Source of the DNA: JAFECT01 sp964432415
GTDB lineage: Bacteria > Pseudomonadota > Alphaproteobacteria > Caulobacterales > Caulobacteraceae
Direction: 5' to 3'
Length of the DNA: 64,000 nt
Assembly (NCBI GenBank): GCA_964432415.1
Contig: CAYSNW010000005.1
Coordinates: 1-64,000, forward strand
Part shown: positions 1 through 8,254 of the stretch, piece after piece
How positions within the stretch are numbered: position 1 is the stretch's first letter
Layout: every line of letters starts with the position of its first letter
Position numbers and translations under genes: made by a program
The notes under the pieces: model-generated
Database searches by the model: none
Seen by the model: the letters and a program-made list of their open reading frames with translations, nothing else
Told to the model about the DNA's origin: nothing

Positions 1-186
1 TGCGTCCGGAGCGGGCGGGGGCGGAGGCGCGGCGCCCGGACCGCCGCTGATCTCGAAGGCGGGCCGGTCGTGCTGGTTGGCGTACTGGCAGCGGCTGAGC
101 GTGATCATCCCGAACAGGAACAGGACCACCAGGATGATGGCGGCGCCGACCGCGCTCCGTCCCGAGACCACCCCCGCCATAGCCAT
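1..186 (-). CDS. membrane-anchored hypothetical protein, 3' end outside window
   Basis: Only the first 62 codons are visible; the frame stays open to the window edge. The start is the outer of two ATGs two codons apart (MAMAGV). Residues 10-28 are hydrophobic (AIILVVLFLFGMI core) and form one membrane segment. A short polar part with a Cys-Gln-Tyr follows, then a Pro/Ala-rich stretch (GAAPPPPPAP) like a flexible periplasmic linker. I do not recognise a family. It is transcribed away from the next gene, so the two share a divergent upstream region at 187-303. Confidence 0.6.
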   Translation of the reverse strand, partial: MAMAGVVSGRSAVGAAIILVVLFLFGMITLSRCQYANQHDRPAFEISGGPGAAPPPPPAPDA

Positions 187-243
187 GCCCTCGCCAAGCC
201 TGGCCGCAGGATAGGCTCCTGCGATCCGGGCGAAAAGACGGGC

Positions 244-272
244 TTGACGCGATGTAACCCCAAGGTTACATA
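244..272 (+). promoter_or_regulatory. candidate sigma70-type promoter of the membrane protein/XRE pair
   Basis: TTGACG at 244-249 is followed 17 bp later by TACATA at 267-272, a reasonable -35/-10 pair. The start codon at 304 lies about 30 bp downstream. Both dyads described at 253-290 overlap the spacer, the -10 element or the start of transcription, as expected for repression. The assignment rests on consensus similarity only. Confidence 0.45.
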
Positions 273-290
273 TGTCACCCATAGGTTACT
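253..290. promoter_or_regulatory. tandem 18-bp dyad operators
   Basis: TGTAACC-CCAA-GGTTACA at 253-270 is a perfect inverted repeat with 7-bp arms and a 4-bp spacer. A second, imperfect copy, TGTCACC-CATA-GGTTACT, follows at 273-290. The two centres are 20 bp apart, about two helical turns, so two dimers could bind on one face of the DNA. The neighbouring XRE-type regulator at 785-994 is the obvious candidate binder; that link is inference. Confidence 0.6.
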
Positions 291-303
291 TGGGCGGGCG
301 GAT

Positions 304-792
304 ATGAGCGATATCGAAGATCTGGGTCAGCGGGCCGAGCGCCTGCAAAAAAAGCGCACAAGGGTGGTGCTGACGGCCACGGGGCTGTTCGTGCTGCTGC
401 AGGGGGCGGCGTTCAACAGCTGGGAGCGGGCCGACGCGATCCTGGGCCGAACCGGCGGGTCCCTGGAGGCCCTGAGGAACCTGGACCGGGTGCGCCTCGG
501 CGCCTACGTGCTGTGGCTTGTGGTGCTGTTGATGCTGCTGATCACTGGCGGCGGTTATATCCATGGCCGCAAGGTGCGCGAGATGCTGGCCGACGAGGTC
601 ACCCTGGCGCACCGGCGTTCCGCCTATATGTGGGGCTACTGGTCGCTGATGCTCACCAGCGCGGGGGTGTTCGTGCTCGGCGTTCTGCAGCCGCTGAACC
701 TGATGGAAATCGTCCACACCCTGCTCAGCGTCGGTGTCGTCGTGCCGCTGTTGCGCTTCGCCTGGCTGGAGCGTCAATCCGAACGTGGCTGA
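304..792 (+). CDS. four-helix integral membrane protein paired with an XRE regulator
   Basis: This 162-residue protein starts at ATG 304, just after the dyad region; a longer in-frame extension to position 70 would run through the promoter and is rejected. The N-terminus is polar and basic (Arg/Lys cluster at 11-20). Four hydrophobic segments follow at about 21-38, 64-84, 108-128 and 133-153. I recognise no catalytic motif or named family. Its stop overlaps the start of the downstream HTH gene by 8 bp, so the two are probably translationally coupled. Small membrane proteins paired with short XRE regulators are common in bacteria, but the function of this one is unknown. Confidence 0.75.
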   Translation: MSDIEDLGQRAERLQKKRTRVVLTATGLFVLLQGAAFNSWERADAILGRTGGSLEALRNLDRVRLGAYVLWLVVLLMLLITGGGYIHGRKVREMLADEVTLAHRRSAYMWGYWSLMLTSAGVFVLGVLQPLNLMEIVHTLLSVGVVVPLLRFAWLERQSERG

Positions 793-994
793 TTCAGGAC
801 TGCGCAACCGCCTGCGCGAGGAACGCGCCCGCCTGGGCTGGACCCAGGCGGACCTGGCGTCGCGCATCGGGGTCACGCGCAAAACGGTCAACACCGTGGA
901 GAACGGGGTGTTCGTCCCCTCCACCATCCTGGCGCTGAAGCTCGCCTCGGCGTTGGGCGTGACGGTGGAAAGCCTGTTCTATCTCGAAGGCTGA
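785..994 (+). CDS. XRE-family helix-turn-helix transcriptional regulator
   Basis: This is a 69-residue, single-domain Cro/CI-type DNA-binding protein. It starts at GTG 785 inside the end of the upstream membrane-protein gene. The helix-turn-helix spans about residues 14-40 (WTQADLASRIGVTRKTV followed by the recognition-helix part NTVENG). The C-terminal LKLASALGVTVESLF completes the usual five-helix fold. There is no sensor domain, so any signal would have to come through the membrane partner or by dimer exchange. Autoregulation through the dyads at 253-290 is a reasonable inference. Confidence 0.85.
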   Translation: MADSGLRNRLREERARLGWTQADLASRIGVTRKTVNTVENGVFVPSTILALKLASALGVTVESLFYLEG

Positions 995-1004
995 GGCCGC
1001 GGGA

Positions 1005-1208
1005 TCAGCCGCCTTGGGCGTCTTCGATCGGCTGGGCGTCGGCGATGCCGGCCGAGTGCGCGTAGGGTGTCCGTTCGGGGCCGCTCGGGGCGGCCAGCAC
1101 CAGCGATCCGACCAGCACAAGGCCGGCGAACAGCGCCACCAGCCAGGCGCCGGTCTCGACTTCGCGGCGCGAAAAGACGGGTTCGTGTGCGGTGTCGTGG
1201 AATGTCAT
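1005..1208 (-). CDS. small single-pass membrane protein, hypothetical
   Basis: The 67-residue product (from MTFHDTA; an alternative ATG lies four codons upstream at 1220) has a polar N-terminus with several His, Glu and Arg residues. One strongly hydrophobic helix follows at about 21-42, then a polar tail rich in Ala, Pro and Asp. It is convergent with the XRE gene, whose stop lies 10 bp away. The family is not recognised. Coding character and a clean membrane segment support it as a real gene. Confidence 0.55.
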   Translation of the reverse strand: MTFHDTAHEPVFSRREVETGAWLVALFAGLVLVGSLVLAAPSGPERTPYAHSAGIADAQPIEDAQGG

Positions 1209-1352
1209 GTCAGGCCCCATAGTCCAGCTGCCGAGACAACGTGCGTGTGCGCTGTACGTTCCGGGCCGAAAGCCGGATCAGCGCGGGTGTGGCGCGCTGG
1301 CCGCAGGGGCCGGGCTGTGGCAGGCTGAAGGCGACAAACAGGGGGCTCCATC

Positions 1353-1889
1353 GTGCGCTTTTTCACCGGACTTCTGATCGCCGCCGCCATCGGCCTCACG
1401 ACGCCACAGCCGGTCTCGGCCCAGGAGGCCCAGGGTCCGTACGTCTCGGCCGAGGGCGGCTATTCGGCCGATTTCTCGGCGCCGGTGAGGTCGCACGACA
1501 GCGCGAGCGAGATCCGGGGGCAAATGGTGAGCTACTGGGCGTCCGGAGCCCGATGCGCCGAGACCGCGGCCTGCGTGGTCGTCGCGGTGCAGATCCCCGA
1601 CAACGATCCGGAGCGCGACACGCCCGACGCCTGGCTGCAGACCAACCTCGGCAGCTTCCTGCAGACCGGGCCCTCGACGCTGCTGTCCTCGAAGCCGGTC
1701 ACCGCCGTGGGCCTGCAGGGGCTCGACTATGTGGCGCGGAGCCCCGACGGGAGTATCGCGGAAGGCCGCGTGCTGTTCCGGCGTGACCGCGCCTTCTTCA
1801 TCACGGTCCAGCACCAGGGCGATCCGGGCGCCCTTCCCACCGCCATCTACCAGCACTTCGTCGGCTCCTTCGCCCTGATCGGCGGCTAG
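1353..1889 (+). CDS. exported hypothetical protein
   Basis: The 178-residue product starts at GTG 1353. A signal peptide ends near residue 23 (hydrophobic core followed by VSA-QEA). The mature part begins with Gly/Tyr/Ser-rich sequence and contains a Cys pair around CAETAACVVV, which could form a disulfide. The remainder looks like a compact alpha/beta domain ending in QHFVGSFALIGG. I do not recognise a Pfam family. It stands alone between a convergent small gene and the amino-acid permease. Confidence 0.7.
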   Translation: MRFFTGLLIAAAIGLTTPQPVSAQEAQGPYVSAEGGYSADFSAPVRSHDSASEIRGQMVSYWASGARCAETAACVVVAVQIPDNDPERDTPDAWLQTNLGSFLQTGPSTLLSSKPVTAVGLQGLDYVARSPDGSIAEGRVLFRRDRAFFITVQHQGDPGALPTAIYQHFVGSFALIGG

Positions 1890-1966
1890 GTCCCCGGCTC
1901 GGTTGACGATCCGGGCGCCGCACCCGAAGGTGCCCGCGCCGCCCGACGCGGCAGGGGGACCGCGCC

Positions 1967-3352
1967 GTGGGGACTGAAGCCGAGGAAGAAGCCGCCATCC
2001 GGCGTGAGAGCGGTCTGCACCAGGGGCTGAGCAAGGCCCAGGCGGTGATGATCGGCCTGGGCGGCGCCATCGGCGTCGGCCTGTTCCTGGGCAGCGCCAA
2101 CGCCATCGGCACGGCGGGGCCGGCGGTGCTGGTCAGCTATCTGATCGCGGGTTTCGTGGCCCTGGTCATGGTCTTCAGCCTGTCGGAGATGGCGGTGGTC
2201 CATCCGGCGGCCGGCTCCTTCGGCGTCTATGCCGAGACCTACCTCAACCCCTGGGCCGGGTTCGTCGTCCGCTACCTTTACTGGATATCCCAGGTGCTGG
2301 CCGTGGGCGCCGAGGCCGTGGCCATCGGCATCTACATGCAGTTCTGGTTCCCCGACACGCCGATCTGGCTGTGGTCGGTGGGCTTCGCCTTCGCCCTGGT
2401 CTGGGTCAATTCGCGCGAGGTGAAGAACTTCGGGACCATCGAATACTGGTTCGCCATGATCAAGGTCGTGGCCATCGTGGCCTTCATCCTGCTCGGCCTG
2501 CGCAGCATCATCGGCGTCGGCACCGACCCGATCGGGCTGCACAACCTGACCGGCTTGCCCGGCGGGTTCATGCCCAAGGGTCCCTACGGCGTCTGGCTGG
2601 CGGTGATCTGGGGGGTGCTGGCCTTCAACGGCATCGAGGTGATCGCGGTCACCTCCGGCGAGGTGAAGAACCCCGAGAAGGTCATCCCCGCGGCCCTGCG
2701 CACCATGCTTGTGCGCCTGTTCCTGTTCTACATCCTGGCCATCGGCGTGATCGTGGCCTTTGTCCCCTGGACGGACATCGGCGGCAAGGCCATCGAGGGC
2801 AGCCCGTTCGTGAAGGTGTTCAGCCACACCGGCATCCGCGAGGCGGCCGGGATCATGAACTTCGTGGTGCTGACCGCGGCCCTGTCGTCGATGAACACCA
2901 ACGTCTACCTGTGCTCGCGCATGCTGTTCTCGCTTTCGCGCGGAGGTTTCGCGCCCAGGTTCCTGGGAAGCCTGAGCAAACGTGGCACGCCGACGGCGGC
3001 CACGATCCTGTCCGGCGCCTGTATCCTGGGCGCGGCCGCCATGTCCAAGCTGTCGCCCGACGCCTTCAACCAACTGTTCGGCGTGGCGATGTTCGCGGCC
3101 ATGGGGGTATGGATCATCATCCTGCTCAGCCACCTCAGCTTCCGGCGGCGGCATGGGGCAGCCGAACTGCCGGTCAAGATGCCGTTCTTCCCGCTGCTGC
3201 AGCTGGCAGGCCTGGCCATCCTGGGCGCCCTGCTGGTGACCATGGGGCTGGAGAAGGACTGGAAGATCTCCTGGACCTTCGGTCTTCCGGGCCTGGGCGT
3301 GCTGACGGTGGCCTATTTCATCGCCAAGCTGTTCCGGCGGCGTCCGGCTTAG
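1967..3352 (+). CDS. APC-superfamily amino acid permease
   Basis: This 461-residue inner-membrane protein begins at GTG 1967 and has about 12 hydrophobic segments. The N-terminal GLGGAIGVGLFLGSA after KAQAVM is the first-helix signature of the amino acid-polyamine-organocation family. A Gly/Glu pattern (FNGIEVIAVTSGEVKNPEKV) lies near residue 220, as in the AnsP/GabP/CycA/AroP group. It is a proton-coupled amino-acid importer by family; the substrate cannot be told from sequence alone. Its stop overlaps the stop of the convergent lipoprotein gene by 3 bp, so no terminator separates them. Confidence 0.85.
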   Translation: MGTEAEEEAAIRRESGLHQGLSKAQAVMIGLGGAIGVGLFLGSANAIGTAGPAVLVSYLIAGFVALVMVFSLSEMAVVHPAAGSFGVYAETYLNPWAGFVVRYLYWISQVLAVGAEAVAIGIYMQFWFPDTPIWLWSVGFAFALVWVNSREVKNFGTIEYWFAMIKVVAIVAFILLGLRSIIGVGTDPIGLHNLTGLPGGFMPKGPYGVWLAVIWGVLAFNGIEVIAVTSGEVKNPEKVIPAALRTMLVRLFLFYILAIGVIVAFVPWTDIGGKAIEGSPFVKVFSHTGIREAAGIMNFVVLTAALSSMNTNVYLCSRMLFSLSRGGFAPRFLGSLSKRGTPTAATILSGACILGAAAMSKLSPDAFNQLFGVAMFAAMGVWIIILLSHLSFRRRHGAAELPVKMPFFPLLQLAGLAILGALLVTMGLEKDWKISWTFGLPGLGVLTVAYFIAKLFRRRPA

Positions 3353-4221
3353 GGTCCGATCTCGCGCATGATCGTGGCCAGCGCCCCGTCCAGCCGGTTC
3401 AGGTCGAAATGCTGGGGATCGTCATGCTTGTCGGCGATGCCCTCGTCGACGGTGGAGTGAAAGCCCGGAACCAGCCAGCGGCCCGAACGGGTGCTGGCCA
3501 CGAGGTAGAGAACCGCCAGGCTCCGATACTGCGCCCGGGTGAAGCCGGGCCGGGGCGAGATGAAGTCGTTCTTGCCATGGCCGCGTTCGCCCCGGCGCGG
3601 CTGGACCAGTTCGATGTGGACGAACAGACCCTTGGCGCGGTTGTCCGGTGCGCGGGTTTCGCGCTTGGTGGCGCGCCAGGGAACGGCGAAGTCGTGACCC
3701 TGGGCGATGTCGCCGCGCCGGTTGACGAAGAAATGGGCCACCGGGTCCTTGTGGAAGAATTGCGAGAGGTCGTTGGTCGCGCGGTCGTGCTCCAGGTCCT
3801 TCGGGAAGGGATCGGACCCGAACCACGGGGTCGAGGTGTCGTGGATGACGAAGTAGCGCACCGACGGCGCGTCGGAGCGATTGTCCCACGCCCGCGCCAT
3901 CGGCTGGTCCAGGTTGTCGGCGACGGTCTTCCAGGCGGGATCGGTCTCGTGGGAGACGATCCAGGCGCGCAGGGCGGCGACCTTCGGGACGTCGGTGCGG
4001 CCGACATGGAAGGCCAGGAAGGCGGGAAGCGCGGTCTCCTGGGCCAGGACCCCGGCCTTGCGCACCGGGCGCAACAGACAGCGGGCCTGGGCGGCCTCGT
4101 CGCCGACGGCGAAGATCATGCGTTCCCGGTCGTAGCGGCAGTCGCCGAAGTGGGAGGGCGGCAGGAGGGCGCAGCCTCCCAGCAGGATAGCGGCGGCAAT
4201 CGGCCGGGCCCGAGAGGTCAC
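3349..4221 (-). CDS. N-acetylmuramoyl-L-alanine amidase-like (amidase_2/PGRP) lipoprotein
   Basis: The 290-residue product starts with a short signal and lipobox (LLGGC, Cys17), so it is a predicted lipoprotein. Motifs fit the amidase_2/PGRP fold: a first zinc-ligand candidate in YFVIHDTS (His127), a strand with VHIELVQ (Glu204) and a C-terminal WLVPGFHSTVDE...KHDDPQHFD with His255 and Asp267/268. The family cleaves the lactyl-alanine bond of peptidoglycan. The family is usually shorter; the first 110 residues form an extra domain I do not recognise. The GTG start overlaps the upstream amidase stop by 4 bp. Family assignment is likely; activity is inferred. Confidence 0.7.
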   Translation of the reverse strand: MTSRARPIAAAILLGGCALLPPSHFGDCRYDRERMIFAVGDEAAQARCLLRPVRKAGVLAQETALPAFLAFHVGRTDVPKVAALRAWIVSHETDPAWKTVADNLDQPMARAWDNRSDAPSVRYFVIHDTSTPWFGSDPFPKDLEHDRATNDLSQFFHKDPVAHFFVNRRGDIAQGHDFAVPWRATKRETRAPDNRAKGLFVHIELVQPRRGERGHGKNDFISPRPGFTRAQYRSLAVLYLVASTRSGRWLVPGFHSTVDEGIADKHDDPQHFDLNRLDGALATIMREIGP

Positions 4222-5477
4222 CGGAGCACGCTTTCGACCGCCTCGGCGACGGCGAGCAGCTTCATGTCGCCCAGGGTCTCGCCCGCGAGCATCAGGCCCG
4301 TCCCGAGCGCGCCTTGCTCCTGCATCGGCAGGCTGATGGCGCAGCGGTCCATGAGGTTGATGAGGCGCGGGTTGCGCAGGAGCAGGGCGTTGGCGCGGCC
4401 GAAGGCGGCCGGCTCGATGAGATCGGCGATCGGGGGAGCTGTGATGGGGCAGGTCGGCCAGACCAGGGCGTCGTAGCCGGCGGACAGGGCGTTGGCCTCC
4501 GCCGCCAGCGCCGCCCAGCCGGCCAGGCTGTCGAGGTAGTCCGCGGCGCTCGGCCGCGCGCCGGCCTTCAGGCGGAACAGGACGTTCGGATCGTAGGCGT
4601 CCGGATGGTCCAGCCAGCCGTTCCGGCGGTGCACCGCATAGGCCTCGGCCGCGACCAGGGGCGCGACCGGCTCGATCTCCGGAATCCTTCCGAAACCGGG
4701 CAGGGCGACGGTGTCGAGGCGGGCGCCGGCGGCGGACAGGCGCGACAGGGCGCGGTCGAAGTCGGCGGCGACCTGGGCGTCGAGCTCATCGAGCACCAGG
4801 GTCGAGACCACCGCCAGGCGCAGGCTGGAGACGGCCAGGGCCGGGTGCTGTTCGGGCGTCTGGTCGGCGATGGCGGCGTCCACCGCGCGGCAGGCGGCGA
4901 CGCTGCGGGCCAGGGGACCGATGCTGTCCAACGTCGGCGCCAGGGGTGTGGCGCCCTTGAGGGTGATGCGCCGGGCGGTGGGCTTGAACCCGACCACGCC
5001 GTTCAGCGCTGCGGGGATGCGCACCGAGCCGCCCGTGTCGGTGCCGAGGGCGGCATCGACCAGGCCCAGGCCCACGGAGACCCCGGCGCCGGAGCTGGAG
5101 CCGCCGGGGACGCGCAAGGGGTCGATCGCCGAGCCGAGCTGCGGGCCATGCGGATTGAGCCCAACGCCGCTGAAGGCGAACTCGCTCATGTGGGTGCGGC
5201 CCAGGATCACCGCACCCGCGGCCTTGATCCGGGCGACCACCGGCGCGTCCCGAGCAGCGATGGGGCCCTCGGCCAGGATCGTCGAGCCGGACGGCGTCGG
5301 CCGCCCGGCCATGTCGAACAGCTCCTTGATCGAGACGGTCCAGCCGCCGAGCGGCAGGGATGGGTCCGTCCGCGCGGCCGCCGCCAGGGCCTCGTCGCGA
5401 TGCACCTCGGTGAAGCCCGAGGCGCCGGGGGTCAGGCCCTCGAGCGCCGCCTGGACGCGGGCGATGACTTCGCTCAC
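4218..5477 (-). CDS. amidase-signature (AS) family amidase
   Basis: The 419-residue cytoplasmic enzyme belongs to the amidase-signature family (GatA/AtzF type). The Ser-cisSer-Lys triad is visible: Lys51 in WTVSIKELFD, the Gly/Ser-rich GGSSSG at 125-130, and the nucleophile Ser151 in GTDTGGSVRIPA. The enzyme would hydrolyse a carboxamide, but the substrate is unknown. It is slightly shorter than GatA, and no gatB or gatC is next to it, so it is not the tRNA amidotransferase subunit. It overlaps YbjQ upstream and the lipoprotein downstream by 4 bp each, giving a tightly coupled three-gene unit. Confidence 0.87.
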   Translation of the reverse strand: MSEVIARVQAALEGLTPGASGFTEVHRDEALAAAARTDPSLPLGGWTVSIKELFDMAGRPTPSGSTILAEGPIAARDAPVVARIKAAGAVILGRTHMSEFAFSGVGLNPHGPQLGSAIDPLRVPGGSSSGAGVSVGLGLVDAALGTDTGGSVRIPAALNGVVGFKPTARRITLKGATPLAPTLDSIGPLARSVAACRAVDAAIADQTPEQHPALAVSSLRLAVVSTLVLDELDAQVAADFDRALSRLSAAGARLDTVALPGFGRIPEIEPVAPLVAAEAYAVHRRNGWLDHPDAYDPNVLFRLKAGARPSAADYLDSLAGWAALAAEANALSAGYDALVWPTCPITAPPIADLIEPAAFGRANALLLRNPRLINLMDRCAISLPMQEQGALGTGLMLAGETLGDMKLLAVAEAVESVLR

Positions 5478-5794
5478 GCCGGCTCGACCACGACGGCGGT
5501 TCCGTAGGCCAGGACCTCGGTGATGCCCTCCATGATCTCGTTGGCGTCGTAGCGTATGGCCAGGATGGCGTTGGCGCCCAGCTCGGTCGCGTGCTTGACC
5601 AGCAGGTCGTAGGCTTCCTGGCGCGAGGTCTCCGCCAGGCTGACGTACATCGACAGCTGGCCGCCCATCAGCGACTGCAGGGCGCCGCCGATGTTTCCCA
5701 GGATGTTGCGCGAGCGCACCGTGACGCCGCGAACCACGCCGATGTGGCGCACGATGCGGTATCCGGCGAGGTCGTTGGTGGTGGTGGCCAGCAT
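5474..5794 (-). CDS. YbjQ/DUF74 family protein
   Basis: This 106-residue protein is full length for the family, a small homopentamer-forming protein of unknown function. The start MLATTTNDLAGY matches the usual family N-terminus; an upstream in-frame start at 5815 is less likely. Conserved stretches are the GVVRGVTVRSRN region and GANAILAIRYDA near residue 80. It is the first gene of a three-gene overlapping unit with the amidase and the lipoprotein. Confidence 0.85.
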   Translation of the reverse strand: MLATTTNDLAGYRIVRHIGVVRGVTVRSRNILGNIGGALQSLMGGQLSMYVSLAETSRQEAYDLLVKHATELGANAILAIRYDANEIMEGITEVLAYGTAVVVEPA

Positions 5795-5959
5795 TGGGGT
5801 TGTCCCTGATTCCATAAGGGTTTGGCGCAGTTAAGGTTACCTCTCCCGTGGCAGGGTGAAAAGCCTGCTCCCACTACGCCCGGGCAGCGACCGGCCTTGC
5901 GTTAACCTTTGCGCAATGGTTCCTTGCCCGCTGAGGGTTTCGAGTAGGGGTACGCTGGC

Positions 5960-6928
5960 GTGGACGAGGCTTCCCAACCGCGGACGGAGAACACCGGCGT
6001 TCGCCGGGAGCGGCCGCGCACCGGAGGCCTGTGGGGCTTCGTCATCGGCCTGATCGCAGGCCTGGTCGTGGGCGTGCTGCTGGCCCCCTCGGGCGCCTCC
6101 TTCGGCACGGCGCCCAGCCAGTGGCTGTCGGAACTGACCCCCTTCTCGCGCGCCCAGGCTTCGGCCAGCCCGCCGGCGGCGGCCGCCGCGGTAGTCCCCG
6201 TGGCGATCCAGGCTGCGGGCATCCAGCCCCAGATGGCGGCGCTGGCCCAGAAGCGGCCGCTGACGCTGGCGGTGTTCGGCGACTCCATGGCCGATGGCCT
6301 GTGGGCCGGGCTGTACCGCCAGCTCAAGGACGGCAAGACCTTCTCCGACGTGGTGCGCTTCAGCCAGCCGTCCACCGGCATCTCGCGCTACGACTACGTC
6401 GACGTCCAGGCCAAGCTGGAAGGCCAGCTGGCCAAGCGCCACGTCGACGTGGGCGTCATCCTGTTCGGCACCAACGACGAGCAGGGCATCATCCAGGGCC
6501 GCACGGTCTATCCGTTCAACAGCCCCGAGTGGCGGCGCATCTACGAGGGCCGTATCGACCGGCTGGTGGCGACGCTGCGTCACCAGGGGGCGGCGGTCTA
6601 CTGGGTCGGCCTGCCCAAGATGGCGCGGGCCAATTTCGACCAGCGCGCCGCGATCCTGAATTCGATCTACGCCCAGCGCATGGCCGCCCTCGGGGTGCCC
6701 TACATCTCGACCGTGGCGGCCAGCTCCAACGAGCAAGGGGCCTATGACGCCTACCTGACCGTCGGCGGCAAGCGCCAGCTGATGCGGGCCAAGGACGGCA
6801 TCCACATGACCATGAGCGGCTATCTGCGCATTGCCGCCCCGGTCACCAACCGTATCCGCAGCGACCTGGGTCTGGCCGGCGGCGGCCGTTCGCAAGTCGC
6901 GGCCGGCGCCGCGGCCGCCCGTCCGTGA
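5960..6928 (+). CDS. membrane-anchored SGNH/GDSL hydrolase-like protein (DUF459 type)
   Basis: The 322-residue product (GTG start) has a cytoplasmic N-terminus, one membrane helix at about 24-44, an Ala/Pro linker, and a periplasmic SGNH domain. Family blocks are visible: GDSM with Ser109 (block I), FGTND at 169-173 (block III) and the Asp-Gly-Ile-His at 279-282 (block V). Such proteins often act with MBOAT acyltransferases to move acyl groups to extracellular glycans. It overlaps the next SGNH gene by 4 bp and heads a four-gene operon ending at 10070. O-acetyl transfer or esterase activity is inferred. Confidence 0.82.
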   Translation: MDEASQPRTENTGVRRERPRTGGLWGFVIGLIAGLVVGVLLAPSGASFGTAPSQWLSELTPFSRAQASASPPAAAAAVVPVAIQAAGIQPQMAALAQKRPLTLAVFGDSMADGLWAGLYRQLKDGKTFSDVVRFSQPSTGISRYDYVDVQAKLEGQLAKRHVDVGVILFGTNDEQGIIQGRTVYPFNSPEWRRIYEGRIDRLVATLRHQGAAVYWVGLPKMARANFDQRAAILNSIYAQRMAALGVPYISTVAASSNEQGAYDAYLTVGGKRQLMRAKDGIHMTMSGYLRIAAPVTNRIRSDLGLAGGGRSQVAAGAAAARP

Positions 6929-8253
6929 TCCTGCGCGCCGGACGTATCGTGGCCGTGTCCCTGGCGGTGCTGCTGGCCTCGGCCCAGGGCGCCGCGGCGA
7001 ATGTCGCCAACGCCGAACAGCTGAAGAGCTTCTTCAATGCCCTGGCCCAGACCGAGGCCGGTACCCGCTCGCGCCCGGTGCACATCCTTCAGCTGGGCGA
7101 CAGCCACACCGCCGCCGACCACATCGCCGGCGGCCTGCGCGCGCGTCTGCAGGCGCGCTTCGGCGAGGCGGGACGCGGGGCCATGCCGCCCGGCCGGCCG
7201 TTCGCCGCCTACAATCCACGCCAGGTGGAGGTCGCCCAGTCCGACGGCTGGCGGCTGGACGCCAGCTTCCTGCCGGGCCCGAACGCCCATCCGGCGCCGG
7301 GTGATCCGGTGCTGGCGGGTGGTCCCTACGGCCTGTCCGGCTGGCGGCTGACCTCGACGAAGGCCGGGGCCACGGTGACCCTGAAGGCCGATCCCGAAGG
7401 CCGCTTCGACCGGGTGGTGCTGTGCGGCCTCACCGCGCCCGACGGCGGAACCCTGATCGTCGAGGGGGCGAGCAGCCAACGCCGCGTGGCCATGGCCGGC
7501 CCGGCCGGCAGGCCCGTGTGCGAGCAGATCGACTACTCAGCGCCCCAGAGCAGCGTGCAGATGAGGAGCGACGGCGGGCCGGTGACCCTGCTGTCCTTCG
7601 CGACCTTCCGCGAGGGGAGGGGCGTGGCCCTGTCGAACCTGGGCGTGATCGGGACCCGGCTGCAGGACTTCGCCGCGCGCGACGACGCCCTGGTGGCGGC
7701 CGAGCTGAAGGCCTACGCCCCGGACCTGATCCTGCTGGCCTACGGCACCAACGAGGGCTTCCAGCCGGTGGACCCGGCCGCCTACGAGCAGGTGGTGCGC
7801 GACCAGATCAAGCGGCTCAAACGCCTAGCGCCGGGGACACCGATCCTGATGCTGGGGCCGCCGGACGCCCAGACCATCCGCCCGGACATCCCGGAGGACG
7901 GCAAGCACAACCTGAATTTCAGCTGCGCGCCGCTGACGCCGGACGAGGCGCGCGACTATCCCAAGCTGGTGGCCGCCCGCGCCGCCCAGCTGGCGCGCTG
8001 GTATGCGCCGCCCGGCCTGTCGCAAGTGCGCGAGGCCCAGCGCCGCGCCGCCGCCGCCGAGGGCGCCGCCTTCTGGGACTGGGAGGAGCGCATGGGCGGG
8101 CCGTGCAGCGCTCACCTGCTGTCCAAGGCCGACCCGCGGCTGGTGCGCGGAGACCACATCCACTTCACCTCGGGCGGCGGCGACCTGGTCGCGGACCTCC
8201 TGAGCAAGGACCTGATGGCGGCCTACGCGGCGTCCGGCGAAGGGAAGCGCTGA
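6925..8253 (+). CDS. exported SGNH/GDSL-type hydrolase or acyltransferase
   Basis: The 442-residue product starts at GTG 6925 within the upstream stop. It has a signal peptide (about 1-26, ending GAAA-N), then block I QLGDSHT with Ser60, block III YGTNEG near residue 271 and the late DHIHFTSGG near residue 410. A beta-rich insertion between blocks I and III (about residues 110-230) resembles the extra domain of AlgX/AlgJ-like acetyltransferases; that comparison is inference. The next gene, an AlgI-like MBOAT, starts 1 bp after its stop. Confidence 0.82.
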   Translation: MILRAGRIVAVSLAVLLASAQGAAANVANAEQLKSFFNALAQTEAGTRSRPVHILQLGDSHTAADHIAGGLRARLQARFGEAGRGAMPPGRPFAAYNPRQVEVAQSDGWRLDASFLPGPNAHPAPGDPVLAGGPYGLSGWRLTSTKAGATVTLKADPEGRFDRVVLCGLTAPDGGTLIVEGASSQRRVAMAGPAGRPVCEQIDYSAPQSSVQMRSDGGPVTLLSFATFREGRGVALSNLGVIGTRLQDFAARDDALVAAELKAYAPDLILLAYGTNEGFQPVDPAAYEQVVRDQIKRLKRLAPGTPILMLGPPDAQTIRPDIPEDGKHNLNFSCAPLTPDEARDYPKLVAARAAQLARWYAPPGLSQVREAQRRAAAAEGAAFWDWEERMGGPCSAHLLSKADPRLVRGDHIHFTSGGGDLVADLLSKDLMAAYAASGEGKR

Positions 8254-8254
8254 G

